Shown: piece after piece, positions 16,557 through 25,463 of the stretch | Layout: each line of letters starts with the position of its first letter | How positions within the stretch are numbered: position 1 is the stretch's first letter | From: Streptomyces venezuelae | GTDB taxonomy: Bacteria; Actinomycetota; Actinomycetes; Streptomycetales; Streptomycetaceae | Length of the DNA stretch: 64,000 bases | Direction of reading: 5' to 3' | NCBI RefSeq assembly: GCF_008642355.1 | Contig: NZ_CP029193.1 | Coordinates: 1,884,001-1,948,000 of the forward strand | Notes under the pieces: generated by a model | Database searches by the model: none | What the model saw: the letters and a program-made list of their open reading frames with translations, nothing else | Told to the model about the DNA's origin: nothing | Made by a program: the position numbers and the translations under genes

Positions 16557-17087
16557 ATGGCCCTCACCCTCCCCCGCCTCTCCGGTACCCGCCTCGCCGT
16601 GGCCGCCGCGGCGACCGCCGTGCTGGCCGTCGGCGCTCCGGCCGCCTACGCCTCGCTGGACGACGAAACGAAGCCCACGTCTTCCTCTGCCTCGTCGACA
16701 ACCGTCTCGTCGACAACCGCCTCGTCGTCTGCCGCCGCGTCGACCGTCGCCCGGGGCAAGCCCTTCACCGAGACGCGGCTCTTCTTCGGTACGGAACGTC
16801 CCGACGGCGGACCCGCCGTGACGGACAAGCAGTTCATGGCCTTCATCGACGAGGAGGTCACGCCGGGCTTCCCCGACGGGCTGACCATCCAGAACGGGCG
16901 GGGGCAGTGGCGCGACTCCAACGGCAGGATCGAGCGGGAGCGTTCGTACGAGCTGATCCTGCTGTACCCGACGACCGAGGCGCGCGGGCGGGACGTCCAG
17001 ATCGAGGAGATCCGCAGCGACTACGAGAAGAAGTTCGGGCAGGACTCGGTGGCGCGGCTCGACGAGCGGACCCGAGTGGACTTCTGA
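16557..17087 (+). CDS. secreted DUF3574 protein
   Basis: A 176-residue exported protein. The N-terminus LPRLSGTRLAVAAAATAVLAVGAPAAYA is a signal peptide with probable cleavage after AYA. A Ser/Thr-rich linker of about 30 residues follows, then the DUF3574 domain: TETRLFFGTERPDGGPAV, FIDEEVTPGFPDGLT, NGRGQWRD and the C-terminal YEKKFGQDSV. DUF3574 has no assigned activity. The Ser/Thr linker suggests the domain stands off the membrane or wall. It is alone on the strand, followed by a tandem-repeat intergenic region. Confidence 0.85.
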   Translation: MALTLPRLSGTRLAVAAAATAVLAVGAPAAYASLDDETKPTSSSASSTTVSSTTASSSAAASTVARGKPFTETRLFFGTERPDGGPAVTDKQFMAFIDEEVTPGFPDGLTIQNGRGQWRDSNGRIERERSYELILLYPTTEARGRDVQIEEIRSDYEKKFGQDSVARLDERTRVDF

Positions 17088-17106
17088 GACGTCCTGAGGA
17101 CTCGTG

Positions 17107-17186
17107 GGGATCACTGCGGGTCCCTGCGGATCGATCCCTGCGGATCCCTGCGGATCCCTGCGGATCGATCCCTGCGGATCCCTGCG
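17107..17186. repeat. tandem array of GGATC(GATC)CCTGC units
   Basis: Between the DUF3574 and DUF4291 genes the 10-bp unit GGATCCCTGC alternates with a 14-bp form GGATCGATCCCTGC: about seven units, the last five exact. Degenerate first units read GGGATCACTGC and GGGTCCCTGC. GATC occurs repeatedly, so the array is rich in palindromes. Confidence 0.85.
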
Positions 17187-17259
17187 TTCCTCCAACGCGC
17201 CCCTGACCGGGCGAAATTCGCTGGCGCGCCGTCGCCTGGCGGCTGCAGGCTGATCCCCT

Positions 17260-17844
17260 ATGAACCACCGGATACGGGCCCTGCACACCGACACGACCAT
17301 CACCGTCTACCAGGCGTACGCCCCGGAACTCGGCGTCCCCGCGGCCCGCACCGGGCGGTTTCCCGCCGCCTGGAAGCGGGACCGGATGACGTGGATCAAG
17401 CCGTCCTTTCTGTGGATGATGTACCGCTGCGGGTGGGCCACCAAAGAGGGCCAGCAGACGGTCCTTGCCCTTGAGATCACCCGTGAGGGCTTCGACTGGG
17501 CGCTGCGCCACGCGTGCCTCTCGCACTACGTGCGTGGCCTCCACGCCGACCGCGACACGTGGAAGCGCGCATTGCGACGCTCTCCCGCTCGCGTCCAGTG
17601 GGACCCGGAACGCGACCTCCACCTCGACACGCTCCCCTACCGGAGCCTCCAGTTGGGGCTCTCCGGCGAGGCGTCCCGCTCTTTCGCGGACGAATGGACG
17701 GTCTCGATCACCGACGTCACCGACCGCGCCCGGGAGATCCACGGACTCGTGCGGGACGGGGACGAGGAGTCGGCGGCGCGGCTGCTGCCGGAAGAGCGCC
17801 CGTACCCGGCGGGCGACGACCTCTTGTCCCACCTCCGGCCCTGA
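17260..17844 (+). CDS. DUF4291 protein
   Basis: A 194-residue cytoplasmic protein of the DUF4291 family. The conserved opening is RALHTDTTITVYQAYAPELG, followed by MTWIKPSFLWMMYRCGWA, VLALEITREGFDWAL and VQWDPERDLHLDTLPYRSLQLGL. The pattern W(I/M)KPSFLWM-x-YR and QWDPERD are family hallmarks. Some relatives sit next to or fuse with ADP-ribosylation or toxin-like domains, but no function is established and no partner is visible here. The start ATG at 17260 precedes the conserved region directly. It is convergent with the SWIM gene, with a 30-bp gap. Confidence 0.85.
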   Translation: MNHRIRALHTDTTITVYQAYAPELGVPAARTGRFPAAWKRDRMTWIKPSFLWMMYRCGWATKEGQQTVLALEITREGFDWALRHACLSHYVRGLHADRDTWKRALRRSPARVQWDPERDLHLDTLPYRSLQLGLSGEASRSFADEWTVSITDVTDRAREIHGLVRDGDEESAARLLPEERPYPAGDDLLSHLRP

Positions 17845-17874
17845 TCCGAGCCTGGTCTACGTCTACCTCTACCT

Positions 17875-19920
17875 CTACGCCTCCGCCACGCCCGCCAGCG
17901 CCCCCACCGGATCGACGTCCGCCTCCCCTTCGGGCCACCAGTCGTCGCCGCCCGGCTCGCTCCGGTACGGGTACCAGCGGCCATCCGTCCCGTAGCGGAG
18001 CTGGAGCGTGCCTTCCGCGTTGGTGAGCCGGTTGCGGTGGATCGTCATCCGGGGCAGGTCGGCCGCGACGAGGGCGCCGCGGGCCCGGTCGAAGGGCCCG
18101 GCCGGCGGATCCCAGGAAGTCTCCAGGGTCGCCAGGCCCGCCTCGCCGCCCTGCCGCCAGGCCGCGGCGGCGCGGGAGAGGTCGGCGGGGGTGCGCCCCA
18201 CCGACCTGGCCAGTTCGGCGAACTGACGGCTGAAGGTGCGGCGACCCGTGAGCCCGGGATGCGAGGCCGCGAGTCGGACCGCGTCGTGCCAGGGGGAGTC
18301 GTCCGCCGGGAAGGCCTCCGCGCCTGTCTCCGCCGTCAGGAACGCGTGGGCCCTGCGCGCCGCGTCCGTGATCAGAAACTCCAACGCCGTAGGGTCCGGC
18401 GCCCCGGGAAGTGCGGGCAACACGGGGGGCTCGCCCGGGTGCGAGGGCGGCGGAAGCGGGGCAGGCAACGGTGAGCGACAGGTCGTGGCGAGAGCCTCCC
18501 GGGCCGGAACGCCGGGGAGGACGAGACCGTGGTCCGGGGGCGCCGGTTGCTCGCCGGTGCGGGCGGAGGGGCTGCCCGGGGATGGCTGCCGGCCGCCCCC
18601 GGCCGGGGCGGGGGCACCGGCCGCGTGAAGTTGCTGATCGCCGCCCGGGTACGGGTGCGGCTGCTGTTCGCCGGGCAGGGCAGGGGTGCTGGCCGCGGGG
18701 GCAGGGGCGCCGGTGGCGGGTGGGTGCTGTTCGCCGGGCACGGCGGGAGCACTGCCCGAGTCCGACTGCCGCCCGCCGGGAGGGACGGAGGCACCGGCCA
18801 CGTGGAGTTGCCGGTCGCCGCCCGGGTACGGGTGCGGGTGCTGTTCGCCGGGCAGGGCGGGAGCGCTGTGCGGGCCGGGCTGTCGTCCGGCCTGCGGGGC
18901 CGGGCTGTCGTCCGCGTGCTGCTCCTCGACCGCGGGGGCGGTGCCGTCGGTCGCGGGCGCCTGATGCCTGCCGGTGGCTACGTGGTTGCCGTCCACGAAC
19001 GCGGGCGCGAGGTACGGGCCCGGCTCGTGTTCGTCCGGAGGGGTGGCCTCGGCAGCCGGCTCCGGTCGGTCGGACGGGTGTTCCCCGGCCGACTCCGTGC
19101 CCGTGCGCTCCCCCGCCGCCGAGCGGGGGTCTCTCGGCGCCCTCGCGGCGCGGGGCTCGTCCGTGGTTTCCGCCCCGCGCAGCGGTCCCCGCCGCGCCTC
19201 CGCCGCCTCCGCCGCGCCCCTGCGCGCGTTCCTGCGTGCGAGTTCGTCCAGGAGGTCCTGTTCCTCGCCGCCGCGCAGCAGCAGGAGCACGAACGGGTCC
19301 GCGTCCAGGAGGCGGGCCGTCTGGTAGGCGAGGGCTGCCGCGTGTTTGCAGGGGTGGCCGCGGTCGGGGCACGTGCAGGAGGGGGCGAGTTCGCGGGCGC
19401 CGGGGAGGAGGGGGACGTCCGCCCGGTCCGCCGCGTCGGCCAGCGCGTGCGGCATCTCCTGGTCGAGCAGCGCGGCGATGCGCGCGGGATCCGTGGCGAC
19501 CACGTCCAGGAAGCGGTCCCAGTGCTCGGGAAGCATCGTCCGCATGCGGATCTCCGCGCGGTACGGACGCGGACGGCTGCCGTGGACGTACGCGACGATG
19601 CGGCCCGGCGCGACGGTGATCGTGTCGACCGCGCCCTCGCGCGCATACGTGCGGCCACGGGCCAGCCGCGCCTGGTCCAGGGCGCTCTCCTCCAGCGCGT
19701 CGATCCACGCGTTGCCCCACCACGACGTGGCGAACGGCGCCCCTGGGTCGGGGTGCTTCGGCAGGGCGGGGAAGACGCGGCCGCTGCCCATGCGGCTCGT
19801 CTCGCTCATGCCGCTGGCCCAGCCCAGACCGCCGCCCCGTCCCACACCGCCGCCCCGCCCCGGCCTGCCACTTCGTCCCGGCCCGCCGCCCGGACCCGGC
19901 CCACTGCCCCGCGGCGTCAT
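17875..19920 (-). CDS. SWIM zinc-finger protein, partner of SNF2 ATPase
   Basis: A 681-residue protein. A Gly/Arg-rich start is followed by a conserved N-terminal region (FATSWWGNAWIDALEESALDQ, then RGRTYAREGAV) and the SWIM zinc finger CTCPDRGHPCKH at about residue 180 (CxCx(6)CxH). Then comes a conserved helix with FVLLLLRGG. Residues ~230-480 are low-complexity Pro/Gly/Glu with imperfect repeats around PGEQHPHPYPGG. The C-terminal ~180 residues are again ordered (TGRRTFSRQFAELARSVGR, RMTIHRNRLTNAEGTLQLRYG). The start overlaps the stop of the SNF2 gene (ATGA), with GAGGAGAG upstream. SWIM domains mediate DNA or protein binding, so this is probably a partner of the helicase. Confidence 0.85.
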   Translation of the reverse strand: MTPRGSGPGPGGGPGRSGRPGRGGGVGRGGGLGWASGMSETSRMGSGRVFPALPKHPDPGAPFATSWWGNAWIDALEESALDQARLARGRTYAREGAVDTITVAPGRIVAYVHGSRPRPYRAEIRMRTMLPEHWDRFLDVVATDPARIAALLDQEMPHALADAADRADVPLLPGARELAPSCTCPDRGHPCKHAAALAYQTARLLDADPFVLLLLRGGEEQDLLDELARRNARRGAAEAAEARRGPLRGAETTDEPRAARAPRDPRSAAGERTGTESAGEHPSDRPEPAAEATPPDEHEPGPYLAPAFVDGNHVATGRHQAPATDGTAPAVEEQHADDSPAPQAGRQPGPHSAPALPGEQHPHPYPGGDRQLHVAGASVPPGGRQSDSGSAPAVPGEQHPPATGAPAPAASTPALPGEQQPHPYPGGDQQLHAAGAPAPAGGGRQPSPGSPSARTGEQPAPPDHGLVLPGVPAREALATTCRSPLPAPLPPPSHPGEPPVLPALPGAPDPTALEFLITDAARRAHAFLTAETGAEAFPADDSPWHDAVRLAASHPGLTGRRTFSRQFAELARSVGRTPADLSRAAAAWRQGGEAGLATLETSWDPPAGPFDRARGALVAADLPRMTIHRNRLTNAEGTLQLRYGTDGRWYPYRSEPGGDDWWPEGEADVDPVGALAGVAEA
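18649..18858. repeat. imperfect repeats coding the PGEQ(H/Q)PHPYPGG linker
   Basis: CTGTTCGCCGGGCA(G/C)GG recurs near 18663, 18727 and 18841, and GGGTACGGGTGCG near 18648 and 18825, inside the disordered linker of the SWIM protein. The copies are diverged, so this is old intragenic duplication rather than recent slippage. Confidence 0.6.
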
Positions 19921-22904
19921 GCCGCTCTCCTCAGCGCGACCAGATCCGCCAGTTCCGCGTCGGACAGTTCCGTGAGCGCCGCCTCGCCGCCGTCGCCGAG
20001 CACCGCGTCCGCCAACGCCTGCTTCGCGGCGAGGAGTTCGGCGATGCGGTCCTCGACCGTGCCCTCGGTGACCAGACGGTGGACCTGGACCGGCTGGGTC
20101 TGGCCGATGCGGTACGCACGGTCGGTGGCCTGCTCCTCCACCGCGGGGTTCCACCAGCGGTCGTAGTGGATCACGTGGCCCGCCCGGGTCAGGTTCAGGC
20201 CCGTGCCCGCCGCCTTCAGGGAGAGCAGGAAGACCGGGACCTCACCCGACTGGAAGCGGTCCACCATCTCCTCGCGCCGCGCGACCGGCGTGCCGCCGTG
20301 CAGGAGCTGGGAGACGATGCCGCGCGCGGCCATGTGCGCCTCCAGGAGGCGTGCCATCTCCACGTACTGCGTGAAGATCAGGACCGCGCCCGCGCTCTCG
20401 GACTCGGCGAGGATCGTGTCGAGGAGCTCGTCCAGGAGTTCCAGCTTGCCCGAGCGGGGGCGGCCCGTCCGGGTCGTGAGCATGCCGTCCTTCAGGTACT
20501 GGGCCGGGTGGTTGCAGATCTGCTTGAGCGCCATCAGCAGCTTCATGACCAGGCCGCGCCGCGCCATTCCGTCCGATGCCTCGATACGGGCGAGGGTCTC
20601 GCGCACCACCGCCTCGTACAGCGACGTCTGCTCGCGGGTGAGCGTCACCGGGTGGTCGGTCTCCGTCTTCGGCGGCAGTTCCGGCGCGATGCCGGGGTCC
20701 GACTTCTTGCGGCGCAGGAGGAAGGGGCGGACCAGGCGGGCGAGGCGGTCCAGTGCCTCGTCGTCCGCTCCACTGCCGGACGGGTCGCCGCCCTCCACCA
20801 GGCGCGCGTGGCGAGCCCGGAACGCCTTCAGGGGGCCGAGCAGACCCGGCGTCGTCCAGTCGAGCAGCGCCCACAGCTCGGAGAGGTTGTTCTCGACGGG
20901 GGTGCCGGTGAGCGCGACCCGGGCCGGGGACGGAATCGTGCGCAACGCCTTCGCCGTCGCCGCGTACGGATTCTTGACGTGCTGCGCCTCGTCCGCGACG
21001 ACGAGACCCCACTTCTGGGCGGCCAGTTCCGGCGCGCTCGTGCGCATCGTGCCGTACGTGGTGAGGACGAAGCCGCCCGTCAGGCCGGTGAGCGTACGGC
21101 CCGTGCCGTGGAAGCGGCGGACCGGCTCGCCGGGCGCGAACCGTTCGATCTCGCGCTGCCAGTTGCCGAGCAGCGAGGCCGGGCAGACCACGAGGGTCGG
21201 TGCGGAACCGCCGCGGTGCAGGTGCAGGGCGATGACGGTGATCGTCTTGCCGAGGCCCATGTCGTCGGCGAGACAGCCGCCGAGGCCGAGGGAGGTCATC
21301 CGGTCGAGCCAGGCGAGGCCCTTGAGCTGGTAGTCGCGGAGGGTCGCGTGCAGGCCCGGCGGCGGGGCCGGTACGTCGAGATCTCCCGTCACGCGTTCGC
21401 GGAGTCTCGCCAGCGCGCCGACCGGCACCGCGGGCACCTGTTCGCCGTCGACCTCGGCGGTGCCGGTCAGCGCGACCGACAGGGCGTCCACCGGGTCGAG
21501 CAGCCCCAGGTCCCGTTTGCGCGCCTTGCGGACGAGCGCGGGGTCGACCAGGACCCACTGGTCCCGGAGCCGGACGACGGGACGGTGCGCCTCCGCGAGG
21601 AGGTCGAGCTCCGCCTCGGTCAGCGGGTCGTCCGCCTGGTCACCGAACGCCAACTGCCAGCGGAATTCGAGGAGTTCCTCGGTCTTGAAGAAGTCGAAGT
21701 TGTCGGCGGCGGTACCGGGGGCGGGGCGGACGACGGCGGTGGCGGTGAGGCCGCGGGTGAGCTCCCTGGGCCAGTGGACGGCCACTCCCGCCGCGGCGAG
21801 GCGGCCCGCGGCGGCGCCCAAGAGGTCGTACAACTCCTCCTCGCCCAGCGGCAGCACGTCGGGGCGCGGCCGCTCCAGGAGCCTGCCGAGCGGAGGCCAT
21901 ACGCGTGCCGCGCGGCGCAGCGCGAGCAGCGTGTCGACGCGTGCGCGCGGCCCGAAGTGATCGGTACCGGCCCACAGCTCGGGCACGTCCGCGACGAGCG
22001 CGGGGTCGGCGAGGCTGTGCACCTGGACGACAGCGGCGGCGGGACTGGCGACGGCGGTGCAGTCCACGGCACCGGACACCCCCGCGTCGCCGGACCGCCC
22101 ACCGGCGGTGCCCGCTCCGCCCCGGGAGCCCTCGCCCTCACTCTCGCTCTCACCCCCGTCGAACACTTCGTGCGCCCGCAGGTCGAGGCGGAGTGACACG
22201 CGTACCCCCGCGTCCATCCCGGCGGCCACCTCGGCCGCCCACTCCCGGGCGCCCGGCAGGTGCTGCGGCTCGCGCGCGGCGAAGGGGGCGCCGACCGCGT
22301 GCGCGGCGGCCGGCGTGCGGGGCAGGGCGTCGAGCACCGCGTCCACGAAGGCTCTGATCAGAGCGAACGGCTGCGGGAGGAGCAGGGGGCCGGGGCCGCG
22401 CCCCGGCAGCGGCACCGCGTGCGCCTCCGCGGGGAGCGCCGCGGCGATGGCGCGCAGGTGGACGACGTCGGCCTCGTCCAGCGGGCCCGCACGCCACGCG
22501 TCCACGTCCCCCGCAGTCAGTCCGGGAAGCAGCCTGCCGCGCGCCGCCAAGTGCAGCGCGTGCCGGGCGGCGGCGCCCCAGCAGGCCACCGCGGGATGCG
22601 GGTGTTCGGCGTGGAGCAGCAGCGGCACCGCTGCGGCGACCGGCAGGAACAGCGCGGGCACGGTGCGGCTCCGCGCGCCCTTGCCGTGCCTGCGGGCGAC
22701 GACCAGGTCACCGCGTACGCCTACGCCCGCCTCATCGAGCCCGTCCGCCGCGTCCGGATCCGGGTTCCAGAAGGCGACCCGCCCCTCCCGGGGCACCTCC
22801 GCCGGAAGGAAGACGGCAGCGCATGAACGTACGAGAGCGGCACGGGCGCGTACGCGAGCGGCCTCGCCGCCGCCCTCCGGCACCACCACCCCCATCGCCA
22901 CCAC
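19917..22904 (-). CDS. SNF2-family DEAD/DEAH helicase-like ATPase
   Basis: A 995-residue Swi2/Snf2 ATPase. The N-terminal ~450 residues are a bacterial SNF2 N-domain (DUF3670-like) with an acidic Ser/Glu/Gly insert. The motor follows: ADDMGLGKT (Walker A, motif I), VVCPASLLGNW (Ia), VADEAQHVKN (DEAQ, motif II), ALTGTPVENNLSELW (III), FLLRRKKSD, VLIFTQYVEM (IV), LSLKAAGTGLNLTRAGHVIHYDRWWNPAVEEQATDRAYRIGQ (V-VI). All motor motifs are intact. It likely translocates on duplex DNA; the cellular task is unknown. The start at 22904 (GTG) or 22895 (ATG) is uncertain. It is the first gene of a two-gene operon with the SWIM protein. Confidence 0.92.
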   Translation of the reverse strand: MVAMGVVVPEGGGEAARVRARAALVRSCAAVFLPAEVPREGRVAFWNPDPDAADGLDEAGVGVRGDLVVARRHGKGARSRTVPALFLPVAAAVPLLLHAEHPHPAVACWGAAARHALHLAARGRLLPGLTAGDVDAWRAGPLDEADVVHLRAIAAALPAEAHAVPLPGRGPGPLLLPQPFALIRAFVDAVLDALPRTPAAAHAVGAPFAAREPQHLPGAREWAAEVAAGMDAGVRVSLRLDLRAHEVFDGGESESEGEGSRGGAGTAGGRSGDAGVSGAVDCTAVASPAAAVVQVHSLADPALVADVPELWAGTDHFGPRARVDTLLALRRAARVWPPLGRLLERPRPDVLPLGEEELYDLLGAAAGRLAAAGVAVHWPRELTRGLTATAVVRPAPGTAADNFDFFKTEELLEFRWQLAFGDQADDPLTEAELDLLAEAHRPVVRLRDQWVLVDPALVRKARKRDLGLLDPVDALSVALTGTAEVDGEQVPAVPVGALARLRERVTGDLDVPAPPPGLHATLRDYQLKGLAWLDRMTSLGLGGCLADDMGLGKTITVIALHLHRGGSAPTLVVCPASLLGNWQREIERFAPGEPVRRFHGTGRTLTGLTGGFVLTTYGTMRTSAPELAAQKWGLVVADEAQHVKNPYAATAKALRTIPSPARVALTGTPVENNLSELWALLDWTTPGLLGPLKAFRARHARLVEGGDPSGSGADDEALDRLARLVRPFLLRRKKSDPGIAPELPPKTETDHPVTLTREQTSLYEAVVRETLARIEASDGMARRGLVMKLLMALKQICNHPAQYLKDGMLTTRTGRPRSGKLELLDELLDTILAESESAGAVLIFTQYVEMARLLEAHMAARGIVSQLLHGGTPVARREEMVDRFQSGEVPVFLLSLKAAGTGLNLTRAGHVIHYDRWWNPAVEEQATDRAYRIGQTQPVQVHRLVTEGTVEDRIAELLAAKQALADAVLGDGGEAALTELSDAELADLVALRRAA

Positions 22905-23067
22905 CGCCCGGTTCAGTCCCTGCTCACGTGCCTGTCATTCGTGCTCGCCACCCTAGGCGAGGCCACTGACAACGCCCACGCAACCGGCCGCCCGCCCCGA
23001 ACCGCCGCCCCACGAACACCTGGCCACCCGGGCCCCCGTCCCCCACCCGCCCCACATGAACACTGGC

Positions 23068-23080
23068 AGGAAACTTTCCT
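23068..23080. promoter_or_regulatory. AGGAAA-C-TTTCCT palindrome in AT-rich promoter region
   Basis: A perfect 6-bp inverted repeat around one central base lies about 100 bp before the secreted phosphoesterase start. It opens a stretch to about 23105 that is markedly AT-richer than the surroundings. The site suits a repressor controlling the secreted enzyme. The divergent SNF2 gene starts about 165 bp away on the other side. Confidence 0.5.
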
Positions 23081-23178
23081 AACAATAATTCATCCCAAGT
23101 TATTGACGCGCACATGCCGCGTCGCCAGGATTCCGGATTGACGGTTCGGCACCCCCCACGCCTCCCGAGGAGACGGAC

Positions 23179-24153
23179 ATGCCGCTCACCCCTCGCACGA
23201 CCGGTTCCCGCACAAATTCCCGCACCCGCAAGGCCCGCCTCGGCATCCCCATCGCCGCCGGCGCCTCGCTCGCCCTCGTCGGCGGCGTACTGCTGTGGTC
23301 CCCTGCCGGGGAGGCCGACGCCTCCCCGGCCGCGGCACCCGCCGCGGCCCGCGCCGGGTTCACGGCGGTCGCCGCCGGTGACATCGCGGAGCAGTGCACG
23401 GCGAGCAGCAGCAGCTGCAAGCACCCCAAGACCGCCGCCCTGGTCAAGCAGATCAACCCGTCCTTCGTGATGACCATGGGCGACAACCAGTACGACGACG
23501 CTCGCCTGAAGGACTTCCAGAAGTACTACGACAAGACATGGGGCGCCTTCAAGAGCAAGACCAGGCCCACCCCCGGCAACCACGAGAGCTACGACCCGGC
23601 GGGCGCCTTCAAGGGCTACAAGTCCTACTTCGGGTCCGTCGCCTACCCCGACGGCGAGAGCTACTACAGCTTCGACCAGGGCAACTGGCACTTCATCGCC
23701 CTCGACTCCAACAAGTTCGACGACGACGAGCAGATCGACTGGCTCAAGGACGACCTCGCCGCCAACTCGAAGAAGTGCGTGGCCGCGTACTGGCACCACC
23801 CGCTCTTCTCCTCCGGCGAGCACGGCAACAACCCGGTCGGCCGCCCGGTCTGGAAGCTGCTCCAGGCCAACAAGGCCGAGCTGGTCCTCAACGGCCACGA
23901 CCACCACTACGAGCGGTTCGCCCCGCAGAACGCGGACGGCAAGGCCGACGCCAACGGCATCGTCGAGGTGCTCGGCGGCATGGGCGGAGCCAACCCGTAC
24001 GACATCGAGGAGGTCCAGCCCAACAGTCAGAAGCGGCTCACCGACACCTTCGGTGTCGTGAAGCTGAACTTCACCGACACCGGTTTCTCCTGGAACCTCG
24101 TCGGCACGGACGGCTCCACGAAGGACACCAGCCCGTCCTACAGCTGCCGCTGA
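23179..24153 (+). CDS. secreted calcineurin-like metallophosphoesterase
   Basis: A 324-residue exported phosphatase. The N-terminus carries many Arg residues (SRTNSRTRKARLG) before a hydrophobic core GIPIAAGASLALVGGVLLW, a signal peptide with a probable cleavage after ADA. The catalytic domain has VAAGDIAEQC, MTMGDNQYDD (GD), RPTPGNHESY (GNHE), YWHHPLFSSG (H) and LNGHDHHYERFAP (GHxH), all the metal ligands of the family. It resembles purple-acid-phosphatase or alkaline-phosphatase-like enzymes and probably releases phosphate outside the cell. ATG at 23179 has CGAGGAG 8 nt upstream. Confidence 0.88.
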   Translation: MPLTPRTTGSRTNSRTRKARLGIPIAAGASLALVGGVLLWSPAGEADASPAAAPAAARAGFTAVAAGDIAEQCTASSSSCKHPKTAALVKQINPSFVMTMGDNQYDDARLKDFQKYYDKTWGAFKSKTRPTPGNHESYDPAGAFKGYKSYFGSVAYPDGESYYSFDQGNWHFIALDSNKFDDDEQIDWLKDDLAANSKKCVAAYWHHPLFSSGEHGNNPVGRPVWKLLQANKAELVLNGHDHHYERFAPQNADGKADANGIVEVLGGMGGANPYDIEEVQPNSQKRLTDTFGVVKLNFTDTGFSWNLVGTDGSTKDTSPSYSCR

Positions 24154-24173
24154 GCCGGACGAACGCGAACGCC

Positions 24174-25463
24174 ATGTATCTGGCCACCACCGACGCGGTC
24201 GCCAAGGCCTCGGAACAGGAACAGTCCGGGGTCCGGCGCGGCCGCGTCGCGGGACCCGTCCTCGCGCTCGGCGCGGTCAGCCTGGTCACGGACATCTCCT
24301 CCGAGATGGTCACCGCCGTCCTGCCGCTCTACTTCGTCCTCCAACTCGGTCTCTCCCCTCTCCAGTTCGGCTTCCTCGACGGGCTCTACAACGGAGTCAC
24401 GGCTCTTGTGCGGCTGGCCGGCGGATACGCCGCCGACCGCGGCGGCCGGCACAAACTGGTCGCGGGCGGCGGCTACGCACTCTCCGCGCTCTCCCGCCTC
24501 GGGCTGCTCCTCGCGGGCGGCGCCACCGCGGGGATCGGCGCCGCGCTCGCCGCCGACCGCATCGGCAAGGGCGTGCGCACCGCGCCGCGCGACGCCCTCA
24601 TCTCGCTGAGCAGCCCGCCCGACACACTGGGCCGCGCCTTCGGTGTGCACCGGGCGATGGACACGACGGGCGCGCTGCTCGGGCCGCTCGCCGCGTTCGC
24701 GCTGCTGTGGGCGACGGCGGACGCGTACGACGCCGTGTTCGTCGTCAGCTTCTGCTTCGGGCTGCTCGGGGTGCTGATGCTGGTCGCTTTCGTGCCGGGG
24801 CACTTGTCGCAGGTCTCACCGCGGCCATCGCGCCCGGCCCCCGAGCGGCACCGGCCCGCCGCCCCGCGTCCTCGCGCCCTCGGTCTCCTCCGCGTCCCCG
24901 CCTTCCGGCGCGTCCTGTGCGCGGCGGCACTGCTCGGCGCCGCCACCATCGGCGACGCGTTCCTCTACCTCCTCCTCCAGCGACGGCTCGACTTCGCCAT
25001 CTCGTGGTTCCCGCTGCTGCCGCTGGGCGCCGCCGCTGTCTACCTGCTGCTCGCCGTTCCCGCGGGGCGGCTCGCCGACCGCGTCGGGCGCCGCGTGCCC
25101 TTCCTCGCCGGACACGTCGCGCTGCTCGGCGGCTACGTCCTCCTCCTCGCGCCCACCGACGGCTGGCCGCTCCTCATCGGCGTACTGCTGCTGCTCGGCA
25201 TCTTCTACGCGGCCACCGACGGCGTCCTGATGGCGCTGGTCGCCCCCGTGGTCGCGCAGGAACGGCGGGCGAGCGGTATGGCCGTCCTGCAGACCGGCCA
25301 GGCGCTCGCGCGGCTCGTCGCCGCGGCCGGGTTCGGTGCGGCGTGGACGCTGTGGGGCGTCGGGACCGCGCTGACCTGCGCGGTGGTCGCGCTGACGGTG
25401 GCGGTCGCGGGGGCGGCGGCGCTGCTTCCGCAGTCGCACACATCTTCCGGAGGCCCCACGTGA
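24174..25463 (+). CDS. MFS transporter
   Basis: A 429-residue membrane transporter with about 12 helices. GGYAADRGGRHKLVAGGGY is motif A after TM2, and GRLADRVGRRVPFLAGHV is the repeat after TM8. DRIGKGVRTAPRDALI is typical of a family of MFS proteins with similarity to fosmidomycin-resistance-like efflux pumps; substrate unknown. Start ATG at 24174 lies 20 bp after the phosphoesterase stop. The stop overlaps the next gene's GTG by 4 bp, so the three genes from 23179 may form one transcript. Confidence 0.88.
   Translation: MYLATTDAVAKASEQEQSGVRRGRVAGPVLALGAVSLVTDISSEMVTAVLPLYFVLQLGLSPLQFGFLDGLYNGVTALVRLAGGYAADRGGRHKLVAGGGYALSALSRLGLLLAGGATAGIGAALAADRIGKGVRTAPRDALISLSSPPDTLGRAFGVHRAMDTTGALLGPLAAFALLWATADAYDAVFVVSFCFGLLGVLMLVAFVPGHLSQVSPRPSRPAPERHRPAAPRPRALGLLRVPAFRRVLCAAALLGAATIGDAFLYLLLQRRLDFAISWFPLLPLGAAAVYLLLAVPAGRLADRVGRRVPFLAGHVALLGGYVLLLAPTDGWPLLIGVLLLLGIFYAATDGVLMALVAPVVAQERRASGMAVLQTGQALARLVAAAGFGAAWTLWGVGTALTCAVVALTVAVAGAAALLPQSHTSSGGPT

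Noticed and set aside
24707..25459. Long upstream extension of the TolB-like gene over the MFS gene
   Set aside because: It lies in the shadow frame of the MFS gene with Arg-rich content. The GTG overlapping the MFS stop explains the start.
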